Of a stretch of DNA of 64,000 nt, positions 34,048 to 43,554 are shown one piece after another. Origin of the DNA: Armatimonadota bacterium (GTDB lineage Bacteria; Armatimonadota; Zipacnadia; Zipacnadales; JABUFB01); the NCBI GenBank assembly GCA_013314775.1, contig JABUFB010000008.1, positions 1,037,036-1,101,035 of the forward strand, in the 5' to 3' direction. How positions within the stretch are numbered: position 1 is the stretch's first letter; each line of letters starts with the position of its first letter. The position numbers were made by a program, and so were the translations under genes. Below the pieces are notes generated by a model. It did not search any database. It saw only the letters and a list, made by a program, of their open reading frames with translations, and was not told the DNA's origin.

Positions 34048-36099
34048 CTACCGGGCACCCTGGGGTGCAGGCCTGACCTCGACCATGCACAACTCCCGCG
34101 CGGGCAGCGTGAAGGACGCCTGCGCCCTGGCGCCTTCGACGCGGAACGTCACGGTCTCCAGCGAATGCTCCTCGCCCGCTCTCCGAACACTCAGGCGATA
34201 CTCGCCGGGACCAAGCAGATAGAACTCGGCCGCCATCGGACGCGGCGTCTCGCCGAAGTGGAACAGCTCGGCGGAGAAATGGTCCGAGCCCGCGCCTGTG
34301 ACCAGCGCCGCGATCTCGCGGGGCTTCGTAAGCCAGCGGACGGCGTTCATCTGGAAGTATCCGAGCGCCCCCGGGTCGCCAGTGGCTGTGGAGTACAGAA
34401 GGTCTGGAGCCGGCTGATGCACCTCGAAGTTGGGCTCCGCAAGCTTGATCTTGCCGGTGAAGACCGCCGGGAAACGCAGCACGCGATCAGTCCAGCGCAC
34501 TTCGCTGGTGTAGCGCGGGAAATTGTACGCGAAGGCCTTTGCGTTGCTTGCCAGAGCGGCTTCCAGCGGCTTGCGGTCGCCTGTCAGCAGGAACCCCTGG
34601 TACGCCGACCCGCCGCCGGCGAGAAGTCCGTCGAACTGCGGATCCCCGGTGACCGCCCGGTACTTCGCCATAGTTCCGCCGATGAACCCCATACGAGAGG
34701 CGCACCAGTTGCGCGTGCCCGGATCGCCCGCCGGCCTGCCGTTTTCCAGGTATTCCAGGCGGATGCGGGCCATGGAGCGGATCGGTTCCAGGTACTTCTC
34801 ATCGTCGGTCATATGGTAGGTGAGCAGCATAGCATCCATGAAAGCCCCCATGCTGCTGGGCCACTCGTAGAGGGTCGGCTCATTGTGGTTGCGCGGATCC
34901 CACCAGTTGGGTGAGAGCCCACCGACAGTACCCTCGGGCCAGTGCAACGCCGCCGGGATGATCCCTGCCGGTTTCCCGTTCTCCTCCCGGGCCGTGGCGT
35001 CCACCCAGGTGTTCATCCAGTCTGAGAAGAGCGCCGTGAGTTGCGGGTCGCCGGTGCGCTGCCAGTACAGCAGGGCAGGCTGGATCGCCCGCACGTGGTA
35101 GGGCGTGTCGCAGGCCTTCTGCGGGTCCTCATGCACCCTGTCGACGGTGAAGTAGGTGCTCTTGAACTGCAGGAAGCCACGCTCATTGCGCCCGGTCCAC
35201 AGGTCCCGCATCAGTTCCGCGAGTCGCAAGGCCCGGGCGCGCCAGATTTCATCATCCGGCGCGAGGTGCATCATCGGCAGGACCGTGTCGGTGGAATCCT
35301 CTGCCGAGTGCTCCACGTCCGTCATCTTCGTCATGAAGCCGCCCTTCATGTAGTCTTGGCTCATGACCGCGTTCGAGAATTTGGCCTGGGCGCTGGTGAT
35401 CTTCTGGTCCTCGAAGGCGATCATCACCGGGACCCACCACCGCCACATCTCGCAATCATCGCCCCAGCCCCCGCCGAAAGAGCCGTCTTCTTGCTGGCGA
35501 TTGTCGATCCACCACTCTACGATGTCTGCGATGGACTCCAGACCCGCGCGCTGGTCTACTGCCCACTGTGGGGCGCCCTCAACCACAGGCCATGTCTTCT
35601 CCCACGGGATGCCTTCGCCGAGGTACATCCGGGCGATGCGGTTCTCGGGAAACGCCGCATGGTACTTCTGGAAGAACTCCCGGGCCGTTGCGAACCACTC
35701 GGCGCGCTTGTCGTAGTAGCTCCAGATATTCCCGCTCTGGATGGTGGCGGCGAACACTCCGCGGCCTCGATAGATGTAGGTCAGGGGGTACAAGGGCGAC
35801 TCCGGCTCGATACCGAAGTCGTAGTCCCGAGACTTGTAGATCGGCCCGGCAAAAAAGGACAGGTTCTTGCCGTCCACCCACTTCTCGATGAAGGACACTA
35901 TCTTGGGCAGGTCCTCCTTGAGGGCGGCATCCAGATCCGGGTTCTGCTGGAGTTCCCTGAGAATCGCGAGGCGAACGGCGTCATCATCCGCGTTCCCGGC
36001 GCGCAGAATGGCGTCGCGAGTGGCATCATCGAGGGCGAAGGACGCGGTGGGAGACACCAGGACTGCCACGGTAATCCCAACGAAGCAACAGAAGCGCAT
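34048..36099 (-). CDS. Secreted alpha/alpha-barrel-like protein, putative glycan-acting enzyme
   Basis: A 683-residue protein with signal peptide MRFCCFVGITVAVLVSPTASFA and an AGGAGG site 8 bases before the ATG. Residues ~180-560 are rich in helices with conserved aromatic motifs, such as RQQEDGSFGGGWGDDCEMWRW, AIQPALLYWQRTGDPQL and WPSSMGAFMDAMLLTYHMT, as found in alpha/alpha-toroid lyases and glycosidases. A C-terminal beta domain follows. I do not recognise the family; E-D-G-S-F-G-G and the GDDCEM acidic cluster are candidate active-site residues. It stands alone on the minus strand. Confidence 0.65.
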   Translation of the reverse strand: MRFCCFVGITVAVLVSPTASFALDDATRDAILRAGNADDDAVRLAILRELQQNPDLDAALKEDLPKIVSFIEKWVDGKNLSFFAGPIYKSRDYDFGIEPESPLYPLTYIYRGRGVFAATIQSGNIWSYYDKRAEWFATAREFFQKYHAAFPENRIARMYLGEGIPWEKTWPVVEGAPQWAVDQRAGLESIADIVEWWIDNRQQEDGSFGGGWGDDCEMWRWWVPVMIAFEDQKITSAQAKFSNAVMSQDYMKGGFMTKMTDVEHSAEDSTDTVLPMMHLAPDDEIWRARALRLAELMRDLWTGRNERGFLQFKSTYFTVDRVHEDPQKACDTPYHVRAIQPALLYWQRTGDPQLTALFSDWMNTWVDATAREENGKPAGIIPAALHWPEGTVGGLSPNWWDPRNHNEPTLYEWPSSMGAFMDAMLLTYHMTDDEKYLEPIRSMARIRLEYLENGRPAGDPGTRNWCASRMGFIGGTMAKYRAVTGDPQFDGLLAGGGSAYQGFLLTGDRKPLEAALASNAKAFAYNFPRYTSEVRWTDRVLRFPAVFTGKIKLAEPNFEVHQPAPDLLYSTATGDPGALGYFQMNAVRWLTKPREIAALVTGAGSDHFSAELFHFGETPRPMAAEFYLLGPGEYRLSVRRAGEEHSLETVTFRVEGARAQASFTLPARELCMVEVRPAPQGAR

Positions 36100-36268
36100 G
36101 GCTCGAACCTCCTGGAAGCATGGTAGGGACTGGCCTCAGGCGCTGCCGGCATCGGTCCGCCCGCTATCAGAGTGGCTGCACAGGAACGGTACCACGTATA
36201 CCGAGATGGTACAAGCCTGCCGACAGTTGGTTGCCGGGGGTGATGCAAGAGTGCGTTCCCCGAAAAGA

Positions 36269-36306
36269 GGTGAATCCGGTCGAGACGGGGCCCCGTCTCC
36301 TTCACC
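36269..36306. repeat. Large inverted repeat with an 18-bp perfect palindrome
   Basis: GAGACGGGGCCCCGTCTC at 36282-36299 is a perfect 18-bp palindrome. Outside it GGTGAA (36269-36274) and TTCACC (36301-36306) also pair, with a one-sided bulge of seven bases. The fold is strong enough to act as a terminator or protein-binding site; no T-run follows on either side. Confidence 0.6.
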
Positions 36307-36377
36307 GACTGCAGCCGGCGATGAAGAGGGGCCGCTGTGCTTGCTGTACAGCCGCGCAGCGTTCTCATCGTTTCCGT

Positions 36378-36485
36378 CGCCTCCGTTGGGGGCTCAAGCG
36401 ATTTGAACTGCACCCATTCCACCGGTTCCGTTCCGCTTCGCTCCACTCCTATCGGCTGCCGCCCGACTCGCGGGCTGTGAGGCCA
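36378..36485 (-). repeat. Dispersed intergenic repeat, copy 2
   Basis: Reverse complement of the copy at 10275-10395. Here it reads CACAGCCCGCGA, then a variable stretch, then GTGGAGCGAAGCGGAACGG followed by AACCGG, with a looser tail of CAAATCGCTTGAGC. It lies between the PEP-CTERM gene and the gene at 34048-36099, outside coding sequence. Confidence 0.7.
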
Positions 36486-36772
36486 AAGGACCGCCGGTGA
36501 GGTTCCCACGAACACCTGCGCACGCAGGGGGGTGCACAACTACGTCCCGACGGACGTGCGAAAGCGGCGGACTTCCTCGCCGCGCGGAGCAATCAGTCCG
36601 GCTTCGGGGACATTGTGGCTCAGGTCTACCTTTTCGACGAATGGCAGAAGGCCTTCTCCCGCGCAGAGCGCAATTCGGGCATTCTGCGCGTGGCGCGTGC
36701 TCCGCAAACCGGCACCCGAATGCGATCAGGGCGCGGGTAACCCCGCGCCCTGATCGTTCGCATGCATGCGCG

Positions 36773-37423
36773 TTACAACGGTTCCCTGCGTTTCCTCCGA
36801 ATGGCGATCCCGATCCCCGCAAGCCCGAAGAGCACCAGCGACAGCGTGCCCGGTTCCGGGATGTCATTACGGACAGTCACCTGGAAGGGGCTGCCGGCCT
36901 GACCGGCGAGCTCGTCGAAGTCGTCCTCAGTGATCAGGATATTGCTCAGGGTCAGGGAGTACGTGTCCGGGGCTGTGCCGAGAGGCACGCCCAGCACCCA
37001 CTTTTCGATGGTGTACGTACCCGGAACAAGAGCGTTGCTGTCCGCCCGACCCGTGGCCTGGTGGAAGTCGGCTGCTCCTGGATCGCCGTCGGGATAGAGA
37101 GCAGCATCCACCGTGAACGGGTAACCGACTGCGGTCTGGCGCGGCGTTGCCTGGTCAAAGAACGACGCGTCCGCGGTCCAGCCGTAACTGCCGTAGTCGC
37201 GGCTGACCAGCAACCAGTCGGTGGTCGGAAGGACAACATCGTACTGTACCGCCAGCACGTCCGTGTCACTGATCATCCGCACCAGTATCTCCAGGGTGTC
37301 CCCGTCGAACATGGTCGCGGAACCGTGACCAGCCAGGGTCTCCATCTGGAAGACCGTTGCGGCATGGACGCCTGCGGCCGTCGAAAGCGATAGAGCTAAC
37401 ACCAACGGCACGAACCACTTCAT
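36773..37423 (-). CDS. PEP-CTERM sorted secreted protein
   Basis: A 216-residue protein. The start MKWFVPLVL follows GGAGGAGGGAG; a signal peptide runs to about ATVFQ. The C-terminus is a textbook PEP-CTERM tail: IPEPGTLSLVLFGLAGIGIAI then RRKRREPL, that is a PEP motif, a membrane helix and a basic end. Such tails are processed by an exosortase and mark surface or exopolysaccharide-associated proteins (established). The mature part is a beta-sandwich-like domain with no catalytic motif. No exosortase gene is in the window. A hairpin lies just before the ribosome site. Confidence 0.9.
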   Translation of the reverse strand: MKWFVPLVLALSLSTAAGVHAATVFQMETLAGHGSATMFDGDTLEILVRMISDTDVLAVQYDVVLPTTDWLLVSRDYGSYGWTADASFFDQATPRQTAVGYPFTVDAALYPDGDPGAADFHQATGRADSNALVPGTYTIEKWVLGVPLGTAPDTYSLTLSNILITEDDFDELAGQAGSPFQVTVRNDIPEPGTLSLVLFGLAGIGIAIRRKRREPL

Positions 37424-37438
37424 GCTCAGACTCCCTCC

Positions 37439-37463
37439 TCCAGTTCGCAATGCGTGAACTGGG
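37439..37463 (-). promoter_or_regulatory. Hairpin before the PEP-CTERM ribosome site
   Basis: The 5' leader on the minus strand contains CCAGTTC paired with GAACTGG (7-bp arms, extended by GC with one bulged base), ending ~16 bases before the ATG and directly abutting the GGAGG. It could tune translation or stabilise the message. No riboswitch class is recognised. Confidence 0.35.
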
Positions 37464-37532
37464 GACGCTCGCCCACTGTATGGTCGGCCGGACACCACCT
37501 CCCACTCGCAGGTCGGGGCGCTGCCGCGTCGC

Positions 37533-40500
37533 CTACCTGTGCACGGACAGGGCGCAGGTCCTCGACGCCTGCCGGCCATCCTCCGAGCGCACCGTGAGCT
37601 TCACGAAATAGGTGCCCGAAGGGACCCGCGTGCCTGCAGTGCTCACCCCGTCCCAGACCACGCGATTGACGCCGGCAGGAAGCACCGCATCGCTGCTCAA
37701 GCGCCGAATCACCCGACCCGCGATGTTCAGAATGTCCACGTCCACCGCTGCCTGCTCGCCGAGAGTGAAGGCAATCTCGGCGCCTCCCGCGCCCCGGGGC
37801 ACCGCGGACAGACTCGTAACCTGCCCGCCGCCGACGATCCGCGGGACGAACTCAAGGCCGAGTTCCCGCACGCCGGCTGTTGATGGCGTGTACGTGTACC
37901 CGGTCCGGGTGCGCATGTAGACCCGCTTCCCGGTTACCGTGTCCACCAGGTACGGTGTCAGGGTGACCGGAACTTGGGTGAGATCAGGCCAGGAGACGGT
38001 GACAGGCAGTCCGGCGGAGCCGCTGTGTACGGCGATCCGCCATTTGTAGCCGCTCGCACCTGACGCCTGCAGGGAAAGTGCCTCCCCGGGCGTGCCCGGA
38101 TCGCTCAACGATTGCGACTTCACGACGAGATCCACGCCAGGGCCGAAGGGCGGGTGCGGCTCCGACGCGCCCAGTCCCCGGGCAGCGGCGCCGATGACCG
38201 TGCAGCGGTCCGCGTAGTCCCCCGCCGAAGCAACCAGTCGCACTTGCCAGTCCGCGGCTTCCTGTTCGACGCTTCCCGCGCCCGCGACCCCGGACTCCAC
38301 ATGACTTGATTCCGCGGATATAAGGAGCTCGCACGGCACGCGAGCGCACACGAAGTAACCTTGCCAGGGCTCCAGCATTGCCCCTGAATTGGCCGCCAGC
38401 CGGGTGTTTCCGCCGTCCTCATACCCGTAGGCTACCGCGTAGATCCAGTTCCTTTCGACCCCACCCGATAGCGGCAGCCATTCGCCGGAATGCAGCACCT
38501 GGATGTTCCGGTCAGACCATTCCACTGCATGGGCGAAGGGGCACCCGATGATGTTCCAACCCTTTTCGAGATGGACGACCTCATCAGGCGGAGACGACGC
38601 GCTTCGCGGCGGACACTGGAGAGATCCACCCCGGCGGGAGTAGAGCCAGTAGCCGCGACCCGTCTCGGTCCCCGATGACGAGACTGCCAGCGCGCCGCCG
38701 GCATCGACCGTGAACAACTCCCAGTCAGCGCCACGCGTGCCCAGTCCGGAGGCGATGGTGTCGAGAGCCGCCGATCCTACGTCCCCTGGTATAGCGATGC
38801 GCGACCAGCCAGGCGAGACCACGAACGATGGCGGAGCGTTGCTGACCAAAGCCGAAGAGGCTGTGATATCCGGTGCGGAGTGGTTCATGTTCGCCTGGAC
38901 CAGGTACATCTCGGTGATAGTGATGAGCCCGTTCTGGTTCAGGTCGTAGTGGCAGTTGGCCGCTGTCACCGCCTTGTTCAGCATGCTCTGCATGAGGTAC
39001 ATGTCGGTTATGGTCACACGCGAACTGTGGTTGACATCGCCCACGCAGCATTTCAGGATGCGGTCGCGATCACCCGTGAGCGCAAGACCGTTGTCGCGGC
39101 CGGTAATCGTCTCCGAAAGAGTGATCTCGAAGGTGTCATCGTCGGGGAGTGCGGGGCTGAAGTCGATGAACAGCGTATGCGCGTCGGTGCTCAGGGTAGT
39201 CGCCGAAACTCTCGCGGAAATATCCCCAGCCTTGGAGGCGACAACCATAAGATCAGCAGGCGTCACGGGAGCCAGTGGGTCGGTGAATACCACGGCCAGC
39301 CTGGACACGCGCCCGGTGCGGGTCTCCACGTAGCCGTCGGTGCAGGTTGTGGCGATCTCCCCAACGCCGCCGCCGTGGGTGGCCACCACTGTCCATTCCA
39401 CGACTTCAGGTGGGGTGCTATCGTCGGACTCAACGGTGAAACCGTCTGTGAGGGTCCCCCACTGTCCGTCCGGGTTGGTGACCGTGATGTCCCAAGTGCC
39501 CGGCGTGACCCCGTTCAGGTCCAGGGTGCAGGTGATTTGCGTGAAGTTCACTACACTGACCCCGGTCGCGATGACGTCGGTCTCACCCGACTTCTCAAGC
39601 TTCACCGTCGCGCCACTCTGGAAGCCCATGCCTTCGAGGTCGGTAATTGCGACGGAACCAGAATTCGGGGCCGAACTGGGCGTACTGGATATCACCCGCG
39701 GATTGTCGATGTTCACGATGACCCGGGGTGTGTCGCAGCTTGTGAGAACCTCGACGTCCTCAATCGTCTTGGTCTGGCTGAAATACGTGGCGCTGATATC
39801 GTACAGACCGGGATCGATGTTGGCGATACGATACATGCCGTCGGAGCGGGTAGTTGCCCCCGGCGCATATCCTCCGGCGACCGGCGTTGCTTTGACCACC
39901 GCATTCTGCACCGCCGTCCCATAGTACGTGACCTGGCCGGTGATCGCCCCCACAGCGGACGCCCGGTTGTCATTCTCGAGAAGGGTCTGCGCCGCGTTGA
40001 TTCGCCCCCAACCCCAATAGGGATGCCAGCCCGGAACGAGCCCGACATCATCGCAGCCGCGCTGAATCGCTCGGAAGATCCGGATCAGACCACCTGGTGT
40101 TGACTGGGTGATGCCCTGTGAGGCCGCATATAGGCTGGCAAGACCGGAGACGAAGGGGCAGGCGAGAGAGGTGCCCGTCTGGTACTGGTACCGCGCGTTG
40201 CCCTCGGGCAATCCTGCGTAATGCATGGGCACGAGTTCGGTGGGCATCGTAGTCCAGGTAAGCCAGAAGGCGAGGGTGTCCATGTCCACGTCGCCGCCCG
40301 GGGCAGCAACATCCACATAGTCACCGTAATTCGAGTAGGAGGCCGGGGCGTCGTAAGGCCAACTGGTGGAAGCAACGCCCATCACCCCGGCACAGGCAGC
40401 TGGGTAAGTGGGCCTGTTCATGGAGTCGCCCTCGTTGCCTGCGGCGGCGACCACCAACGCCCCGTGTTCCCAGGCGTAGTTCACTGCGTCTTGCTCAAGC

Positions 40501-41411
40501 TGGGAGTAATAGATGTCACCGGCACTGATGTTGATGATCACCGCGCCATGGTCGACCGCCCAGATGATCGACTCGGCCAGGTCCGATTCGGTACCGTATC
40601 CCGTGTTGTCAAAGCACTTGATGGGCAGGATCTGGCAATGATAGGCCAGGCCGGCGATGCCGCTGGATGGAGCAGTGCCGCCGTTATTTGTGGAGGCGCC
40701 AATTACGCCTGCGACAGCGGTTCCGTGGCCATAGTCATCAGCGAAATCCGTGGGGGAGTACCCGCCCAGCACGTTGGTGCCGTTGGCGATGTCAATCTGC
40801 CCACCCAGCGCCGCATCGGGGCTTGATCCCCCCAGGTTGATGAAGTCCGGGTGGGCGATGCTGTCAGTCCCGCCGTAGTCGATGCCGGTGTCAATCACCG
40901 CGACCTTGGGAGGATTGGCGGGCTTTGTCGCGGCGGTATAGTAGGTGCTGGGGTAGATGTTCCAGGCGCCGAGAGCGTCGATGACATGCATGCCCCACTG
41001 GTACCAGGTGGCGTCGGATGGATCCCACACGGCAATGGAACTGTCCAGGTTATTGTACGCGGGGTCGTTGGGAGCAGCAAGAAGCACGCGGCGGGTGTAG
41101 TTGGGTTCAGCGAAGCGGACTTCGGGGCGCCGCCGGATGTTCTCCAGCACAGAGTCCATGTCCGAAGCAGAGCGGAGACGCATGACGTGAGCATTCACCC
41201 GCGGTACCGCTCTACTGCGCGTCATCCGGTACCGGGAGGCAAGACGGGCCACAGCGGGGGACGAAGCAGTGTCGCGCAGCCCCACCACGATCTCACCCGG
41301 CACGTATGGAGGGCCGGCCACTCTGACTGGTTTTCCGCGTTGAGCGTCTGAAACTGGGATTAATAGGATTGCGAGACAGCCTAACAGCACAGCGCGAAGC
41401 GCCACTGCCAT
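37533..41411 (-). CDS. Secreted S8 subtilisin-like protease with TIG, dockerin and FlgD-like domains
   Basis: A 1292-residue protein starting MAVALRAVLLGCLAILL with a signal peptide; GCAGGTGAG precedes the ATG. Propeptide-like residues ~35-110, then an S8 domain with D174 (VAVIDTGID), H229 (DDYGHGTAVAG), N326 (AAAGNEGD) and S415 (GTSLACPF), so all catalytic residues are present. Next come a carboxypeptidase-regulatory-like domain (~490-570), an IPT/TIG-like domain (~575-665), a Big-like stretch, and a type I dockerin at ~790-850 (two Ca2+ loops, GDVNHSSRVTITDMYLMQ and YDLNQNGLITITEMYLVQ). The end (FVKLTVRSEDGRQAS) looks like a FlgD-type Ig fold. Dockerins usually bind cohesins, but none is encoded in the window. 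Confidence 0.88.
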   Translation of the reverse strand: MAVALRAVLLGCLAILLIPVSDAQRGKPVRVAGPPYVPGEIVVGLRDTASSPAVARLASRYRMTRSRAVPRVNAHVMRLRSASDMDSVLENIRRRPEVRFAEPNYTRRVLLAAPNDPAYNNLDSSIAVWDPSDATWYQWGMHVIDALGAWNIYPSTYYTAATKPANPPKVAVIDTGIDYGGTDSIAHPDFINLGGSSPDAALGGQIDIANGTNVLGGYSPTDFADDYGHGTAVAGVIGASTNNGGTAPSSGIAGLAYHCQILPIKCFDNTGYGTESDLAESIIWAVDHGAVIINISAGDIYYSQLEQDAVNYAWEHGALVVAAAGNEGDSMNRPTYPAACAGVMGVASTSWPYDAPASYSNYGDYVDVAAPGGDVDMDTLAFWLTWTTMPTELVPMHYAGLPEGNARYQYQTGTSLACPFVSGLASLYAASQGITQSTPGGLIRIFRAIQRGCDDVGLVPGWHPYWGWGRINAAQTLLENDNRASAVGAITGQVTYYGTAVQNAVVKATPVAGGYAPGATTRSDGMYRIANIDPGLYDISATYFSQTKTIEDVEVLTSCDTPRVIVNIDNPRVISSTPSSAPNSGSVAITDLEGMGFQSGATVKLEKSGETDVIATGVSVVNFTQITCTLDLNGVTPGTWDITVTNPDGQWGTLTDGFTVESDDSTPPEVVEWTVVATHGGGVGEIATTCTDGYVETRTGRVSRLAVVFTDPLAPVTPADLMVVASKAGDISARVSATTLSTDAHTLFIDFSPALPDDDTFEITLSETITGRDNGLALTGDRDRILKCCVGDVNHSSRVTITDMYLMQSMLNKAVTAANCHYDLNQNGLITITEMYLVQANMNHSAPDITASSALVSNAPPSFVVSPGWSRIAIPGDVGSAALDTIASGLGTRGADWELFTVDAGGALAVSSSGTETGRGYWLYSRRGGSLQCPPRSASSPPDEVVHLEKGWNIIGCPFAHAVEWSDRNIQVLHSGEWLPLSGGVERNWIYAVAYGYEDGGNTRLAANSGAMLEPWQGYFVCARVPCELLISAESSHVESGVAGAGSVEQEAADWQVRLVASAGDYADRCTVIGAAARGLGASEPHPPFGPGVDLVVKSQSLSDPGTPGEALSLQASGASGYKWRIAVHSGSAGLPVTVSWPDLTQVPVTLTPYLVDTVTGKRVYMRTRTGYTYTPSTAGVRELGLEFVPRIVGGGQVTSLSAVPRGAGGAEIAFTLGEQAAVDVDILNIAGRVIRRLSSDAVLPAGVNRVVWDGVSTAGTRVPSGTYFVKLTVRSEDGRQASRTCALSVHR

Positions 41412-41608
41412 GCCCACTCACCTGCTCATTCCCTGTGCCCCCACAACTAGAGTCGAACTGTTGTCCGTCAGCCTCACTTTCTCCCTTTATTATCAACTTA
41501 CCTTCTTTCTATGCCGATTATGATCCTTCCCGGGAACAAATCAGTTCAGGCGGCCCCACTATCGACGCCGGTCTTCTGGCCCCCAGGGTGGGGGCAGACG
41601 CGCGCTTT

Positions 41609-43150
41609 TCACCGAGTAAGCTTCAGCACACTATCCCCGTCGAAGGGTGCCACGAGTTCCACCTTTGCGCCGCAGGGGACCGTCAACGTTCCCGACGGCT
41701 CGCCGGTGGCGGGGTTGAACCACTCCCCCGACAGTTCCCCGGTGACGCCGGTCAGGTCGACCGTCACCGCGCCGCCATTGGGCGAGTAGATGAGATACTC
41801 CGCCCCCGGATCGGCCAGGCAGTATCCGCTCGACGCCAACTCGCCGTGAGGGACCGCCTTCGACAGATCCATCCGCTCGGCGAATCTCAAGGTGTATCCC
41901 ATATTCTTGCGAATCGGGTCCCACTTCGGGTCCAGCGACAGGTTCGCCGTGAGGTGGTCGGTCCAGGCGCGGGCCGCGCCCGGTGTCACGGGCTGGATTG
42001 GAGGGCTGAAGGGGTCCATGAAGATGGGATTATGCCCCCTGCAGAAGCTCTTCCAGACCCATTGCGGGTTCCCGCCAATGCCCCACAGGTGGTCCGTGTC
42101 GTTGATGATGACCTTGCGTCCGTCCGCGGCCGGCGGGTTATCGCGGTAACCGCCATCGGGGTTGGGAGAGACCCATTCCGCCGGGCTTTCGAAGAGCGTG
42201 GCGTTCTTGCCCCGCTGCTTCGAGTCGCGGCAGTACTGGAAAGTCATGCCCACCGGGTGCTGTTTCCCCATGCCTTTCTCAAGCTCGTGGATGAAGCGGA
42301 TGAAATGGTACTGCCAGTCGGTGGAGTACGCCCCTGACTCGTTCGCAATCTCATACAGCACGTTATCCAGGTCGTTCACGGTCTCCACGACCTTGCGGAC
42401 GTAGGCCTCCTGGATCGCGACCACGGCGGGGAGCGCGAGGGTCTGGATTTCGATGCCGCGCTCATTGCCATCGGGATTCCCGTCGATGCCATTGATGTTG
42501 TTCCGGGCGTTGAAGGGGTGGCCGTCCCAGCACCAGGGCACGTCGGAGGCGTGCAGACCATGCCCCTCAAAGAGCATGATGGACACGTAAATGCCCCGCT
42601 CCCCCGCAGCCTGAACACGCTGGCGGAGACGATCGAAGTACGACTGATCAAAGCGTGACAGGTCGAACTTCGGCTTGCCGTCCAGCGCCAGCTCGGGCCC
42701 CGTCCGGGGCCAGGGGAATCCGGCGCAGTAGGTGGTCTCGCCGCCGTAGGCGTAGCGACTCAGTTCCCAGGTCCAGAGCCGGATAAAGTTGTGGTGGTAG
42801 TGCTCCATCATCTCCAAGCAGCCGACGAAATCGAACTCCGGCGGAGGGTCGGTCTTTCCCATGTCCTTGAGATTGCTCCAGGTGTGAGAGCCGGTCAGGT
42901 AGACCACCTTTCCGGCGGGATCGGCGAAGTAACGGGGGTTGTCGGGACTAACGCGCAAGGGGCCGCTTGCCGGGCCCGCCGAAGCGCTCAAAGATTCGAT
43001 GACCATAAGTACCACTCCCAGGAACCCGAACAGTGTGACCGGCCGGCGACGGTTGAGCACAGCATCTGCCCGCGTCAAGTGGATCGACCTCCGATGTGAT
43101 ACTGCGGCGCGCTCAAGTGCCAGAGCACGTGCCCTGATGAGTCCCGACAT
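41609..43150 (-). CDS. Secreted TIM-barrel glycosidase-like protein with collagen-binding-like C-terminus
   Basis: A 513-residue protein; the start MSGLIRARAL has GGCGGAG directly upstream, and a hydrophobic segment at residues ~38-57 (LFGFLGVVLMVIESLSASA) acts as signal peptide or anchor. The barrel includes YFADPAGKVVYLTGSHTW, HNFIRLWTWELSRYAYGG, GIYVSIMLFEGHGL, and an acid/base candidate E in LYEIANESGAYS. A later INDTDHLWG motif is also characteristic. The pattern is close to clan GH-A proteins of the DUF4038/putative collagen-binding (PF12904) type. The final ~85 residues (AVTVDLTGVTGELSGEWF) fit that C-terminal beta domain. Substrate unknown. Confidence 0.72.
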   Translation of the reverse strand: MSGLIRARALALERAAVSHRRSIHLTRADAVLNRRRPVTLFGFLGVVLMVIESLSASAGPASGPLRVSPDNPRYFADPAGKVVYLTGSHTWSNLKDMGKTDPPPEFDFVGCLEMMEHYHHNFIRLWTWELSRYAYGGETTYCAGFPWPRTGPELALDGKPKFDLSRFDQSYFDRLRQRVQAAGERGIYVSIMLFEGHGLHASDVPWCWDGHPFNARNNINGIDGNPDGNERGIEIQTLALPAVVAIQEAYVRKVVETVNDLDNVLYEIANESGAYSTDWQYHFIRFIHELEKGMGKQHPVGMTFQYCRDSKQRGKNATLFESPAEWVSPNPDGGYRDNPPAADGRKVIINDTDHLWGIGGNPQWVWKSFCRGHNPIFMDPFSPPIQPVTPGAARAWTDHLTANLSLDPKWDPIRKNMGYTLRFAERMDLSKAVPHGELASSGYCLADPGAEYLIYSPNGGAVTVDLTGVTGELSGEWFNPATGEPSGTLTVPCGAKVELVAPFDGDSVLKLTR

Positions 43151-43554
43151 CTCTCCGCCTGCTGCTTGATGCATCTCTGGTCCGGGCTTGCCCGGTGCTG
43201 CATCGGGGCAAGTCATCGCCGATGAGTCCCTTCCAGTATAGGACTCTCACCCGGACGTGAGCGCAGGAAAGAAGCCGCAGGTACATGATCAGGAAAAACA
43301 GCGTGCGCTCGCGGTCCTGGACCACCACAACCTCCGGCGCGGCATTATTGGTTCCTACATTTCCGACCGAAGGGTCTCGGTTCCTCCAGGACGGGTCGCC
43401 GAATTCGGCCGGGGACAAAGTCACCATCCGCGTAAGTGCCGTGGGACACACCCGGGCCTCCAGACGCCAATGCGCTGGAGGCCCGGGGAACAGCTTGGTA
43501 CGTCCGGATTCGCGGGCATGAAACTGGGCACAGCGCCCGCGTGCATCCGCCCTG
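43151..43554. other. Intergenic region of 404 bases
   Basis: Upstream region of the minus-strand TIM-barrel gene and downstream region of the small secreted protein gene. It holds a strong hairpin (43451-43487). Short overlapping frames here lack ribosome sites and match nothing I recognise. Confidence 0.5.
43451..43487 (-). terminator. Strong 13-bp hairpin terminator
   Basis: CCCGGGCCTCCAG at 43451-43463 pairs perfectly with CTGGAGGCCCGGG at 43475-43487 (13 bp, 11-base loop). It begins 68 bases after the stop of the minus-strand small secreted protein gene. TGTGT follows on the minus strand rather than a clean T-run. Confidence 0.7.

Larger units (their letters stand above)
36100..36772. 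other. 673-base intergenic region with palindrome and repeat
   Basis: No gene is supported. The region holds a GC-rich hairpin (36269-36306), the second copy of the dispersed repeat (36378-36485), and presumably the promoter of the minus-strand gene ending its 5' side at 36099. The rest (36490-36770) has only short overlapping frames with no ribosome binding site. Confidence 0.5.
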
